From NCBI GenBank assembly GCA_023427985.1, contig JAEYZM010000013.1, positions 1-50,042 on the forward strand: a stretch of DNA of 50,042 bases. Direction: 5' to 3'. Numbering within the stretch: the first letter of the stretch is position 1; each line of letters starts with the position of its first letter. This DNA comes from Bacteroidota bacterium. Lineage in GTDB: Bacteria; Bacteroidota; Bacteroidia; Sphingobacteriales; Sphingobacteriaceae. A program made the position numbers and the translations under genes. The notes below the pieces were generated by a model. The model was not told the DNA's origin and did no database searches. It worked only from the letters and a program-made list of their open reading frames with translations. Shown in pieces: positions 8,765 through 17,484 of the stretch.

Positions 8765-9214
8765 ATGGCAAAACAACTTTATAGAGACAAGCAAAGAGCA
8801 TCCATAGGTGGTGTTTGTGCTGGATTATCTGATTATTTTCAAATCGATGTTACCCTAATTCGAGCATTATTCCTCGTGGCATTATTTGGTTTCGGTTCGG
8901 GAGTATTGTTATACATCATTTTATGGGCAGTAATTCCTGAACGTAATACGTATCCGGATCCAAACACGGTTGACTATACAGTCAACGATGCAGGAGAAGC
9001 TCAACCAATTAAAGAAGCTAAAAAATCTAGTAAAAAAGAAAACGAAAGTGTGATTGGTGGATTAATCCTCATTACATTAGGTGTTATATTTTTGGCCGAT
9101 GAGTTTGTTCCATGGTTCGACTTTGGAAAATTGTGGCCTTTGATCCTTGTAGCAGTTGGAGCTGGAATACTTTGGAATCAAAATAGAATTAAATCAAAAT
9201 CGGATAACGAATAA
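8765..9214 (+). CDS. PspC domain envelope-stress protein
   Basis: 149 residues from the ATG at 8765; a TTG at 8744 in frame is less likely because the bases there resemble a promoter (AATCTTTG). The N-terminal PspC domain is clear (LYRDKQRASIGGVCAGLSDYFQIDVTLIRALFLVALFGFGSGVLLYIILWAVIPE), including its amphipathic start and membrane helix. After a hydrophilic linker, two more hydrophobic stretches (ESVIGGLILITLGVIFLADEF and LWPLILVAVGAGILW) resemble the LiaI/LiaF-type membrane region found in the next gene. The family acts in membrane-stress sensing. The next gene begins seven bases after the stop, so the pair is an operon. Confidence 0.85.
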   Translation: MAKQLYRDKQRASIGGVCAGLSDYFQIDVTLIRALFLVALFGFGSGVLLYIILWAVIPERNTYPDPNTVDYTVNDAGEAQPIKEAKKSSKKENESVIGGLILITLGVIFLADEFVPWFDFGKLWPLILVAVGAGILWNQNRIKSKSDNE

Positions 9215-9221
9215 TTAGCAT

Positions 9222-10166
9222 ATGAAATCGACAAAAACGATATGGGGAATTGTCCTAATTGGATTAGGTGTTCTTCTAGTATTAAATAATTTAAACTTCG
9301 TTGATTTTGGAATTAATTGGCATCGAATTGGCGACTTCTGGCCATTGATTTTGATCGCATTGGGATTAACAAGTATTTCAAAAAGCGCAAAGCTAAATCC
9401 TTGGATTACCAATTCATTATTAGCTGTTGTGATTAGTGTGTTTATTTATAACATTATTGAGATTGGCGATTTCAATAAGGAGTATGATAGACGATGGAAT
9501 ACTGGATCGGAATGGGAGAAAAAATCAAAAGGGAATAAGTTCTATTTGCCTTTAGATTCGGGCATCACAGAAGCTACCTTGGATTTCAGTGGAGGTGCGG
9601 CAGAGTTTGACCTAAACGACACCACATCGGCATTAATTGAAGCGGAAACTCGACTTACTTTTGGACATTATGTGATGGAAAAAGTGAATACCGACAATAA
9701 AGCGAAAATTAAATTTGAGATGGAAGACCATACCAAAGATGGTAAGATTAAATTTAAAAACAACGATTGGGAAGGTAAAGTGAAAATGAAGTTGAATCCT
9801 GAGCCGCTATGGAATTTTAATTTTCAGTTGGGTGCGGGCGATGTGGATTTTGATTTGAGTAAATTTAAAGTTAATAAATTAGATATGGATGCCGGTGCAG
9901 CATCGGTAAAATTAAGATTGTCGGATTTGGTAGACACTTCAAATGTGACGATCGATGCGGGAGCGTCTCATATAGAGATTTACGTACCCAAAGGAGTGCG
10001 TTGCAAAGTGACAACCAACACTGTTTTGTCTTCTAGAGATTTCGATGGTTTTATTGAACGTGCCGATGGTCAATTTGAGTCGGAAAATTATAGCGATAAA
10101 TCTTTGAAATTAATTAACATTAGTGTTGATGCTGGAGTATCGAACCTCGAAATAAAAAGATATTAA
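9222..10166 (+). CDS. LiaF-like membrane protein with C-terminal beta-rich domain
   Basis: 314 residues. Residues 1-90 hold three hydrophobic segments (GIVLIGLGVLLVLNNL, FWPLILIALGLTSIS, SLLAVVISVFIYNII) of the LiaI-LiaF-like membrane region. The rest is a beta-rich repeated domain (SGITEATLDFSGGAAEFDL, LGAGDVDFDLSKFKVNKLDMDAGAASVKLRLSDL, ISVDAGVSNLEI), like the DUF4097/toast-rack adhesin-like domains in PspC and LiaF systems. It is co-transcribed with the PspC protein and probably works with it in monitoring the cell envelope. The exact ligand or partner is unknown. Confidence 0.75.
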   Translation: MKSTKTIWGIVLIGLGVLLVLNNLNFVDFGINWHRIGDFWPLILIALGLTSISKSAKLNPWITNSLLAVVISVFIYNIIEIGDFNKEYDRRWNTGSEWEKKSKGNKFYLPLDSGITEATLDFSGGAAEFDLNDTTSALIEAETRLTFGHYVMEKVNTDNKAKIKFEMEDHTKDGKIKFKNNDWEGKVKMKLNPEPLWNFNFQLGAGDVDFDLSKFKVNKLDMDAGAASVKLRLSDLVDTSNVTIDAGASHIEIYVPKGVRCKVTTNTVLSSRDFDGFIERADGQFESENYSDKSLKLINISVDAGVSNLEIKRY

Positions 10167-10224
10167 TGGGCTTTTATTAAACCGATTAGTTATTTTTTTG
10201 TTATTTCGTGGTAAATATTCACAC

Positions 10225-12201
10225 ATGGCAGTTAGAAATGCAGCAGATATCATTGCAGAATTAAAAGGTAAGTATTGTAAATCGCTCAATCATTATAAAA
10301 GATTTCCAACAAGGGAAGTTAAGATAGGCGATATCCCTATGGGTGCAAATCATCCGATTCGCATTCAATCGATGACAACTACCGATACCATGAATACCAT
10401 TGCAACGGTGGAACAGACAATACGCATGGTAGAATCTGGTTGTGAATATGTGCGCATCACTGCACCAAGTGTTAACGAAGCAAATAATTTACAAAACATA
10501 AAAGATGAACTCAGAAGAAGGGGCTACAATGTGCCCCTTGTTGCTGATATCCATTTCACTCCCAATGCAGCCGAAGCAGCTGCGCGTATTGTTGAAAAGG
10601 TACGCGTGAATCCGGGGAATTATGCCGACAAAAAAAAGTTTGAGCAAATAGATTATACGATTTATGAATACGAGGCGGAACTAGAACGCATTCGTAAAAA
10701 GTTTGAACCACTTGTGAAAATATGCAAGGAATACGGTACTGCAATGCGCATAGGTACCAATCATGGTTCACTTTCCGATCGCATCATGAGTTGGTATGGC
10801 GATACTCCATTGGGTATGGTAGAATCGGCAATGGAATTCATTCGCATGTGCGAGGCTATGAACTTCCATAATTTAGTAGTGTCAATGAAATCCAGCAACA
10901 CGCAAGTGATGGTACAAGCCTACCGTATGTTGGTGGAAAAAATGCAAATGGAAAATATGAATTATCCATTGCATTTAGGTGTTACAGAAGCAGGCGATGG
11001 TGAAGACGGAAGAATTAAATCAGCGGTAGGCATCGGCACACTTTTAGAAGATGGCTTGGGCGATACCATTCGAGTTTCCTTGACAGAAGATCCCGAGTTT
11101 GAAGCGCCAGTTGCCAAAGCGCTTGCAAACAGATACGTTCACAGAGTTTCTAACTATAAAGAATCGGAAGTGTTTCAACTTCCAGAAAAGTTTAATCCAT
11201 ACGAACACAATAGAAGAAAAACCAAAAATATTGGATTGTTGGGAGACCATCAGGTGCCCATTGTGATTGCTAATCTTTCGAATACTAAACTCAACGAGCC
11301 ATTGCAACTTTCGCAAATTGGTTACGTTTATTCAGCGATACTTGATAAATATAATTTAACAGATTTGGCTGCCGATGTAGTGTATCTTGGCGACAATCTA
11401 CCAGAATACAATTTCCCCGGGAATTTGAAAAAATTATTCAATTATTCCACTTGGAAAAATCATCCCGAAATTGAAAATTCCATTCCATTAATACATCATT
11501 CAGAGCTTGCATCAATAACAGATTTCAATCAATTGGTTTTTGTCGATGTAGAAGCGGAACATACATCGAATCTCGATGTAGAATTACTAAAAAAATATTC
11601 CAATGCTGCTTTATTGCTCAGTACAAACACTGAGCATGGTATGGCTATGCAAAGGAATTTCTTCTTCCGATTAATGCAAGCGAATATTGATATTCCAGTA
11701 ATAGTCAAGAGATCGTACGAACACTTAAGTTTAGACCAATTGCAATTGTATGCTGCTACTGATTTGGGTGCTTTGTTAGTCGACGGTTTTGGCGATGGCA
11801 TTTGGTTGGATGTGAAGGACGATGTATCACTTCGAGTGATTAATTCTATTTCATTTGGAATATTGCAAGCAAGCAGAACGAGAATTTCAAAAACAGAATA
11901 CATTTCTTGCCCATCTTGTGGAAGAACACTTTTTGATTTACAAGAAACCACACAAATGATTCGTTCAAGAACCGATCATTTAAAAGGAATTAAAATTGGA
12001 ATCATGGGTTGTATTGTAAATGGGCCGGGGGAGATGGCAGATGCCGACTATGGTTATGTTGGTACAGGTCCTGGGAAAATTACCTTATACAGAGGCAAAG
12101 AAGTTGTGCGTAAAAATGTAAATACAGAAAATGCTGTAGATGAATTAATAGAATTAATTCGAGAAGATGGTAATTGGATAGAAAAGGAAATCGTCGAATA
12201 A
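10225..12201 (+). CDS. ispG: 4-hydroxy-3-methylbut-2-enyl diphosphate synthase, long form
   Basis: 658 residues from the ATG at 10225 (a TTG at 10198 would add nine residues). It catalyses the reductive ring opening of MEcPP to HMBPP in the non-mevalonate isoprenoid pathway. The N-terminal TIM barrel starts with PIRIQSMTTTDT and contains VPLVADIHFTPNAA and VRVNPGNYADKK. The C-terminal domain carries the 4Fe-4S ligands in CPSCGRT and MGCIVNGPGEMADADYG. A large middle insertion of about 250 residues marks the long form seen in Bacteroidota, Chlamydiae and plants; bacterial short forms have about 370-400 residues. The isoprenoid products are potential substrates for the UbiA-family enzyme at 35 kb. 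Confidence 0.97.
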   Translation: MAVRNAADIIAELKGKYCKSLNHYKRFPTREVKIGDIPMGANHPIRIQSMTTTDTMNTIATVEQTIRMVESGCEYVRITAPSVNEANNLQNIKDELRRRGYNVPLVADIHFTPNAAEAAARIVEKVRVNPGNYADKKKFEQIDYTIYEYEAELERIRKKFEPLVKICKEYGTAMRIGTNHGSLSDRIMSWYGDTPLGMVESAMEFIRMCEAMNFHNLVVSMKSSNTQVMVQAYRMLVEKMQMENMNYPLHLGVTEAGDGEDGRIKSAVGIGTLLEDGLGDTIRVSLTEDPEFEAPVAKALANRYVHRVSNYKESEVFQLPEKFNPYEHNRRKTKNIGLLGDHQVPIVIANLSNTKLNEPLQLSQIGYVYSAILDKYNLTDLAADVVYLGDNLPEYNFPGNLKKLFNYSTWKNHPEIENSIPLIHHSELASITDFNQLVFVDVEAEHTSNLDVELLKKYSNAALLLSTNTEHGMAMQRNFFFRLMQANIDIPVIVKRSYEHLSLDQLQLYAATDLGALLVDGFGDGIWLDVKDDVSLRVINSISFGILQASRTRISKTEYISCPSCGRTLFDLQETTQMIRSRTDHLKGIKIGIMGCIVNGPGEMADADYGYVGTGPGKITLYRGKEVVRKNVNTENAVDELIELIREDGNWIEKEIVE

Positions 12202-12307
12202 GTTAAGCCTTTGTAATCTCAATTTAATATTTTTAATTACTTAGTGTACTTTTTACAATTATTAAATAACATTTCTTATATTAGGATGTTATTATAAATA
12301 AAAACAT

Positions 12308-13291
12308 ATGTCGAATCCGATAAAAAGTATAGGAGTTATGACCTCTGGTGGTGATGCGCCTGGTATGAATGCAGCAATTAGAGCAGTTGTTAGAGCAGGC
12401 ATTGCCAATGGTGTAAACGTTTATGGAATACGCAGGGGTTATGAAGGAATGATTGAAGGAGATATCGTACCTATGCAATCGAATTCGGTAAGTAATATCA
12501 TCCAACGTGGCGGTACTATTTTAAAGTCGGCACGCAGCGAACGCTTTAGAACTCCAGAAGGTAGGAAGCAAGCATACGAACAATTATTAAGTCATAATAT
12601 TGATGCAGTGGTAGCCATTGGTGGCGATGGTACATTCAGTGGAGCCTTACAATTCAATAAAGAACACGACATTCCATTCATCGGAATTCCAGGTACAATT
12701 GATTGTGATTTGTATGGGACCGACTATACCTTGGGATTTGATACTGCTGTAAACACAGTAGTTGATGCGATTGATCGAATTAGAGATACTGCCGACTCGC
12801 ACGATCGATTATTTTTTGTGGAAGTGATGGGTAGAGATGCAGGCTTTATTGCATTATACTCTGGTATTGCAGGAGGTGCAGAAGCTATATTGATTCCAGA
12901 AACTAAAACCGATGAACTTTCTTTAATGAAAACATTGGAAAAGGGATGGGAAAGAAATAAATCCTCTATGATTGTGGTTGTGGCAGAAGGCGACGATCAA
13001 GGAGGTGCCTATCAGGTAGCAGAAAAAGTAAAAAAGAAATTTACAAATTACGATATACGTGTGAGTGTTCTCGGGCATATTCAACGTGGAGGAAGTCCTA
13101 CTTGCTTCGATCGTGTGTTAGGTAGTAGGATGGGAGTTGCAGCAGTTGAAGCGTTGCTTGCTGGTAGAGTTCAAATTATGATTGGTATTGTAAACAATCA
13201 TATTCATTATACTTCTTTGGAAAAAGCAGTTAAACACAATCAAGACATCGACATGAATCTCCTAAAGTTGGGCGAGATTCTATCTTCTTAA
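12308..13291 (+). CDS. pfkA: 6-phosphofructokinase
   Basis: 327 residues, the usual length of the bacterial ATP-dependent enzyme, which makes fructose 1,6-bisphosphate in glycolysis. Motifs in order: TSGGDAPGMNAAIR (nucleotide site), GGDGTFSGA (the Gly typical of ATP rather than pyrophosphate users), GTIDCDLYGTDYTLGFDTA (catalytic aspartates), VEVMGRDAGFIAL (substrate binding) and LGHIQRGGSPTCFDR. In most homologues the catalytic loop reads GTIDND; here Asn is Cys while both Asp residues are kept, so activity is expected. It is a single gene, with about 100 AT-rich bases before it and no clear promoter box. Confidence 0.96.
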   Translation: MSNPIKSIGVMTSGGDAPGMNAAIRAVVRAGIANGVNVYGIRRGYEGMIEGDIVPMQSNSVSNIIQRGGTILKSARSERFRTPEGRKQAYEQLLSHNIDAVVAIGGDGTFSGALQFNKEHDIPFIGIPGTIDCDLYGTDYTLGFDTAVNTVVDAIDRIRDTADSHDRLFFVEVMGRDAGFIALYSGIAGGAEAILIPETKTDELSLMKTLEKGWERNKSSMIVVVAEGDDQGGAYQVAEKVKKKFTNYDIRVSVLGHIQRGGSPTCFDRVLGSRMGVAAVEALLAGRVQIMIGIVNNHIHYTSLEKAVKHNQDIDMNLLKLGEILSS

Positions 13292-13325
13292 TTCTCATTT
13301 ATCATACTTTTGTCATTTTTCAATT

Positions 13326-13354
13326 GACTGACAACCGTCATGTTTTTTCAGTCG
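13326..13354. repeat. Inverted repeat GACTGA / TCAGTC upstream of hemA
   Basis: Six-base arms about 17 bases apart, with the small dyad TGACAACCGTCA overlapping the left arm. It could be an operator or a weak terminator after pfkA; I see no run of T that would settle it. The rest of the 13292-13485 gap holds nothing else I can name. Confidence 0.3.
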
Positions 13355-13485
13355 TATTTCCCATATCTATGTAGAACGTTTGATGTATTATTTATAATCC
13401 GTCTAAATAATTGCTCTGACAATAGAATGACAGATAAAAGCTAAGGTTAAACTTAATTTGCAAAGCATTGAAAAGGGAAATTAGA

Positions 13486-14703
13486 TTGAAAAATCTTCGA
13501 GTTATAGCGTTCACGCACAAGAATTTAGACTTAAAGGAGTTGGGTAAGTTGGTGCTTTCGAAAGAAGACCAACAAGTGGTTTTGCCTGCTCTAAAGGATA
13601 AATTATCCATCGACGAGCTTTTTTACATAGGTACTTGCAACAGAGTAGAGCTGGTTTTTACTACCGATTTGGAAGTTGACGGTCATTTTGTTGAAGAAGT
13701 ATTGAAGCATTTGTCGAATTTCAAAAACATCGATTACGACTATTTCTTAAGCACAGTAGCAATCTACCGACAAGAAGAAGCATTGAATCATTTGATGCGC
13801 GTTTCAAGTTCACTAGAATCCTTGGTTGTAGGCGAAAAAGAAATCTTAGCTCAAGTTCGCCAGTCGTACGACGATTGCAAAGAACTCGGACTAACCGGTG
13901 ATTTCTTGAGACTGTGCATGAATCGAATTGTAAAAACTGCAAAAGAAATTTACACCAATACTAAAATTTCAGAAAAACCTATATCGGTTGTTTCGATTGC
14001 ATATCGACTTTTGCGCGATTTAGCCATTAACGAACAAACGCGTTTTCTCATCATTGGTGCGGGTGAAACCAATCAATTGTTCGCAAAATATTTAAAGAAA
14101 CATAAACTCAATAATTTCACAGTATTCAATAGAACACTAGAAAAAGCAGAGAACCTTGCAAAAGAGTTGGATGGTAAGGCATTGCCGCTTTCAGAAATTG
14201 CAAGTTACTCAGAAGGTTTTGATGTGATCATTACTTGCACAGGTTCAACAGAGCCCATCATTACAGAAAAATTATACAAAACATTGTTAAATGGTGAGCA
14301 AGACAAAAAAGTTATTCTCGATTTAGCAATTCCAAACGATACGCATGCCGATGTATTGCAACACAATGTGCATTTCATCAATATTGAAAACATTCAATCG
14401 ACCATCAAGAAAAACATTGACGACCGTTATGCGGAATTGTGTCACGCCGAACAAATCATTCAGGAGAATTTAGAAGAGTTCAGACCATTGGTGCGTCAGC
14501 GTAAGATTGAATTAGCCATGCAAGAAGTTCCTCAAAAAATTAAAGAAATTAGAAACACCGCTATTCAGTCTGTCTTCGCCAACGATATCAATTCATTAGA
14601 CGAGCAATCGAAAGAAGTCTTGGAAAAGGTATTGAATTACATGGAAAAGAAATACATTAGCATTCCAATGGTAATGGCTAAAGACATCTTGATAAACGAA
14701 TAG
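13486..14703 (+). CDS. hemA: Glutamyl-tRNA reductase
   Basis: First enzyme of the C5 haem pathway: reduces glutamyl-tRNA to glutamate-1-semialdehyde with NADPH. About 405 residues. Motifs: YIGTCNRVEL with the catalytic Cys, then SSLESLVVGEKEILAQVRQSYDDC, the NADPH-binding FLIIGAGETNQLFAKYL, and a C-terminal dimerisation helix. There is no ATG near the start: the frame offers TTG at 13468 and TTG at 13486. I prefer 13486 (MKNLRVIAFTHKN), because AAAAGGG lies eight bases before it and it fits the usual N-terminus; a near-promoter TTAATTTG at 13453-13460 leaves the other start possible. It heads the haem cluster; hemC-hemD follows after ten bases. Confidence 0.93.
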   Translation: MKNLRVIAFTHKNLDLKELGKLVLSKEDQQVVLPALKDKLSIDELFYIGTCNRVELVFTTDLEVDGHFVEEVLKHLSNFKNIDYDYFLSTVAIYRQEEALNHLMRVSSSLESLVVGEKEILAQVRQSYDDCKELGLTGDFLRLCMNRIVKTAKEIYTNTKISEKPISVVSIAYRLLRDLAINEQTRFLIIGAGETNQLFAKYLKKHKLNNFTVFNRTLEKAENLAKELDGKALPLSEIASYSEGFDVIITCTGSTEPIITEKLYKTLLNGEQDKKVILDLAIPNDTHADVLQHNVHFINIENIQSTIKKNIDDRYAELCHAEQIIQENLEEFRPLVRQRKIELAMQEVPQKIKEIRNTAIQSVFANDINSLDEQSKEVLEKVLNYMEKKYISIPMVMAKDILINE

Positions 14704-14713
14704 GGAATAGATC

Positions 14714-16303
14714 ATGAAGCGTATGAAAATTAGAATTGGCACAAGGGGCAGTGATTTGGCTTTGTGGCAGGCACACCATGTGAAGGATAGATTAATTGCA
14801 GCAGGTGCCGATGTGGAGATTGAAATTTTTAAAACTCAAGGCGATAAAATTCAACATTTGAGTCTCGATAAATTAGAAGGCAAAGGTTTTTTTACAAAAG
14901 AATTAGAGGAAGCACTGTTGAGTGGACAAATAGATTTAGCAGTACACTCTCATAAAGATCTACCTACCGTATCGCCCGAAGGCCTTGTGATTGCAGCAGT
15001 TTCAGAACGTGAAGACCCTTCAGAATTATTAATCATTCGAAAAGATTCTCTCGACACACAACTACTTTTGAATTTTAAAATGAATGCAGTGCTTGGCACT
15101 TCATCGGCACGAAGAAAGGTGCAGATCAAACAATTTCGTGCCGACATACAATTGAAAGACATTCGAGGAAATGTACCTACACGTATCAATAAATTACGTG
15201 CTGGAGATTTTGATGCCATACTGTTAGCGAAGGCTGGTGTGGAGCGATTGAAACTCGACTTAAACGATTTGTTTGTAATGGAATTGAATCCAATGCAATT
15301 TATTCCGGCACCTGCGCAAGGTGTGTTGGCATTACAAATTCGTGAAAGCGATTTGGAACTCAATACTTTTTTAAAGCAAACCATTCATTCGGCCGATGTA
15401 GAAGCGAGCATTGGAGTAGAACGCAAATTATTGAATTTGTTTGAAGGCGGATGTCATATGCCATTGGGTGCATACGCTATTAAAGAAAATAATGTTTACA
15501 AACTTTGGGCTGCAAAGGCGAATACCGATGCAGAATTACCTAATAGACTTTATTTGGAATCGGCAAGTAATTCGGGACTTGCAGAAAAAGCGTTAGAACT
15601 TTTGAATGCTGGTATCTTGAAAAACAAAAAAGTATTTATTTCACAAGAGCGCGATACCGATTCATTATTAGAACAACAATTGAAAATTGAATCGGCTCAA
15701 TTGATTGCAAAATCAGGCATCGAAACAAATGCTATACCATTTGTATTTCCATCTGAACATAAATTTGATTTTATATTTTTCAATAGTAGAAATGCAGTAA
15801 AGTATTTTATGGAATCAAATCCAGTAATTTCGAATTGTAAAATCGCTGCATTTGGTTCGGGAACAGCAAAAGAATTGTTGAAGTATAATCTAACTGTAGA
15901 TTTTATCGGCGAACATTCGGATCCTAAAAAAGTTGCAGCCATGTTCAATCAACGTTATACATCGGCACAAAAAATTTTCTTCCCTTTATCGCAACAATCT
16001 TTGAAATCGGTCATCCAACACCTGGATGCAAAACATCAAGTAGAAGTAGGTGTAGTATATACAAGTGTGTCGAGAAAAGATGTTGAATTAGAAGAAGCCG
16101 ATCTATATGTATTTACTAGTCCTTCCAACGTTCAAGCGTTTTTGAAAGGACAAGAGTTAAATGGAAAGTTATTCATTGCAATTGGTCCAAGTACAGCAGA
16201 AGCATTGAAAGCTGCAGGTTATGCTTGTCATGCAATTGCAGAAAGCGCAGATGATCTTGGGATCTATCATGCGCTCTATAAAGCACAATCAGAAAACAAA
16301 TAA
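14714..16303 (+). CDS. hemCD: Fused porphobilinogen deaminase / uroporphyrinogen-III synthase
   Basis: 529 residues, two enzymes in one chain. Residues 1 to about 300 are HemC: IRIGTRGSDLALWQAHHV, VHSHKDLPT, GTSSARRKVQIKQFRADIQLKDIRGNVPTR and EGGCHMPLGAYA, whose Cys carries the dipyrromethane cofactor. Residues from about 305 are HemD, recognisable from KVFISQERDTDSLLEQQL, FDFIFFNSRNAVKYF, AAFGSGTAKEL and YVFTSPSNVQAF plus IAIGPSTAEAL. HemD is poorly conserved in general, but the order of elements fits. HemC polymerises four porphobilinogens to hydroxymethylbilane, which is labile, and HemD closes the ring, so a fusion makes sense for channelling. There is no stop or frameshift at the junction. 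hemB follows after nine bases. Confidence 0.93.
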   Translation: MKRMKIRIGTRGSDLALWQAHHVKDRLIAAGADVEIEIFKTQGDKIQHLSLDKLEGKGFFTKELEEALLSGQIDLAVHSHKDLPTVSPEGLVIAAVSEREDPSELLIIRKDSLDTQLLLNFKMNAVLGTSSARRKVQIKQFRADIQLKDIRGNVPTRINKLRAGDFDAILLAKAGVERLKLDLNDLFVMELNPMQFIPAPAQGVLALQIRESDLELNTFLKQTIHSADVEASIGVERKLLNLFEGGCHMPLGAYAIKENNVYKLWAAKANTDAELPNRLYLESASNSGLAEKALELLNAGILKNKKVFISQERDTDSLLEQQLKIESAQLIAKSGIETNAIPFVFPSEHKFDFIFFNSRNAVKYFMESNPVISNCKIAAFGSGTAKELLKYNLTVDFIGEHSDPKKVAAMFNQRYTSAQKIFFPLSQQSLKSVIQHLDAKHQVEVGVVYTSVSRKDVELEEADLYVFTSPSNVQAFLKGQELNGKLFIAIGPSTAEALKAAGYACHAIAESADDLGIYHALYKAQSENK

Positions 16304-16312
16304 ATTTTTTCG

Positions 16313-17290
16313 ATGAAATTATTAAAACGTCCGCGTAGGTTAAGAGTCAATCCCATTGTTCGCGAAATGGTTGCAGAGACACGTCTTTCAAAAGACATGT
16401 TTATTTATCCTTACTTTGTTGTGCCTGGTAAAGGTATCAAACATGCGATAGATGCAATGCCCGGCATACATCATTTTTCAGTAGATGAATTGTTGGTCGA
16501 TGTAGAAGCAGGATTGAAGTTTGGTGTCAATAAAATATTATTATTCGGAGTAGGAGAAGAGAAAAAAGACGATGCTTCATCGGCTTACTCAGAGCATTCT
16601 GTAGTGGCTCAAGCGGTACGTGCATTGAAAGAAAAATTTGGCGATAGCATTTATGTGATTACAGATGTTTGTACTTGTGCGTATACTACTCATGGTCATT
16701 GTGGAATTATTCATCTCGATTATGTGGCGAATGATCCAACAGTGGAAGTTTTGGTTAAGATGGCAGTAGCGCATGCGAAAGCAGGAGCCGATATGGTTGC
16801 ACCATCGGATATGATGGATGGTAGAATTCGTGCGATTCGTGAAGGCTTGGATGAAGCAGGTTTTGTGAATACTGCACTGATGTCTTATTCGATAAAATTT
16901 GCTGGAGCATATTATGGTCCATTCAGAGAGGCGGCCGACTCGGCACCGAACAAAGGCGATCGAAAATCCTATCAAATGGATTTCAGAAATGCACGCGAAG
17001 CAATGTATGAAGCAATGCTTGATGAAGAAGAAGGTGCGGATGTTTTAATGGTAAAGCCGGCATTGGCTTATCTCGATGTGATTTCGAATTTAAAACAAAA
17101 CACCAATTTGCCTATCGCATGTTATAACGTATCGGCTGAGTACTCTATGGTAAAAGCTGCTGCACAAAATGGATGGATCGATGAACAAAAATTAACCCTA
17201 GAAAATTTGTATGCTTTCACTCGTGCAGGGGCTAATGTGATAATTAGTTATCATACGAGGGAGATGTTTGAGAAGGGATGGATTGTTTAG
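16313..17290 (+). CDS. hemB: Delta-aminolevulinic acid dehydratase (porphobilinogen synthase)
   Basis: 325 residues, standard length. It condenses two 5-aminolevulinates into porphobilinogen. The cysteine-rich metal site DVCTCAYTTHGHCG has three cysteines, which in this family means a zinc-dependent enzyme rather than the aspartate-rich magnesium type. The Schiff-base lysines are in SYSIKFAGAYYGPFR and LMVKPALAYLD. It is close behind hemC-hemD on the plus strand and probably ends the first part of the haem transcript, because a repeat-rich gap of 194 bases follows. Confidence 0.97.
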   Translation: MKLLKRPRRLRVNPIVREMVAETRLSKDMFIYPYFVVPGKGIKHAIDAMPGIHHFSVDELLVDVEAGLKFGVNKILLFGVGEEKKDDASSAYSEHSVVAQAVRALKEKFGDSIYVITDVCTCAYTTHGHCGIIHLDYVANDPTVEVLVKMAVAHAKAGADMVAPSDMMDGRIRAIREGLDEAGFVNTALMSYSIKFAGAYYGPFREAADSAPNKGDRKSYQMDFRNAREAMYEAMLDEEEGADVLMVKPALAYLDVISNLKQNTNLPIACYNVSAEYSMVKAAAQNGWIDEQKLTLENLYAFTRAGANVIISYHTREMFEKGWIV

Positions 17291-17313
17291 TAGGTAGGTG
17301 GATAGAGGAAATG

Positions 17314-17369
17314 GAAAATAGAAAATAGAAAATAGAAAATAGAAAATAGAAAATAGAAAATAGAATATA
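17314..17369. repeat. Heptamer tandem repeat GAAAATA
   Basis: Seven perfect copies of GAAAATA (17314-17362) and a variant GAATATA (17363-17369). Three copies of the same unit occur at 20454-20474, before hemE. A seven-base period is prone to slippage and lies about 116 bases before the hemL start. Confidence 0.9.
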
Positions 17370-17426
17370 GTTATTAAGGAACTAAATATATTAAGTATAT
17401 TTAGGAATAAGGTTTACCTTAATAAC
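17370..17426 (+). promoter_or_regulatory. Nested inverted repeats upstream of hemL
   Basis: Outer arms GTTATTAAGG (17370-17379) and CCTTAATAAC (17417-17426) are perfectly complementary. Inside lie CTAAATATA (17382-17390) and TATATTTAG (17396-17404), also perfect, with a five-base loop. AATAAGG (17407-17413) could pair with the same right arm instead, so two structures compete. It could be a leader control element for hemL or a dispersed repeat; the following AATAACTTAATTT phrase also occurs twice. Confidence 0.4.
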
Positions 17427-17484
17427 TTAATTTCAAATAACCTAATAACTTAATTTTAAAATAAATAATACACGAATACCAATT

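Noticed and set aside
17314..17369. Possible CRISPR array
   Set aside because: Units are seven bases with no spacers, so it is a simple tandem repeat; no cas genes are in the window.
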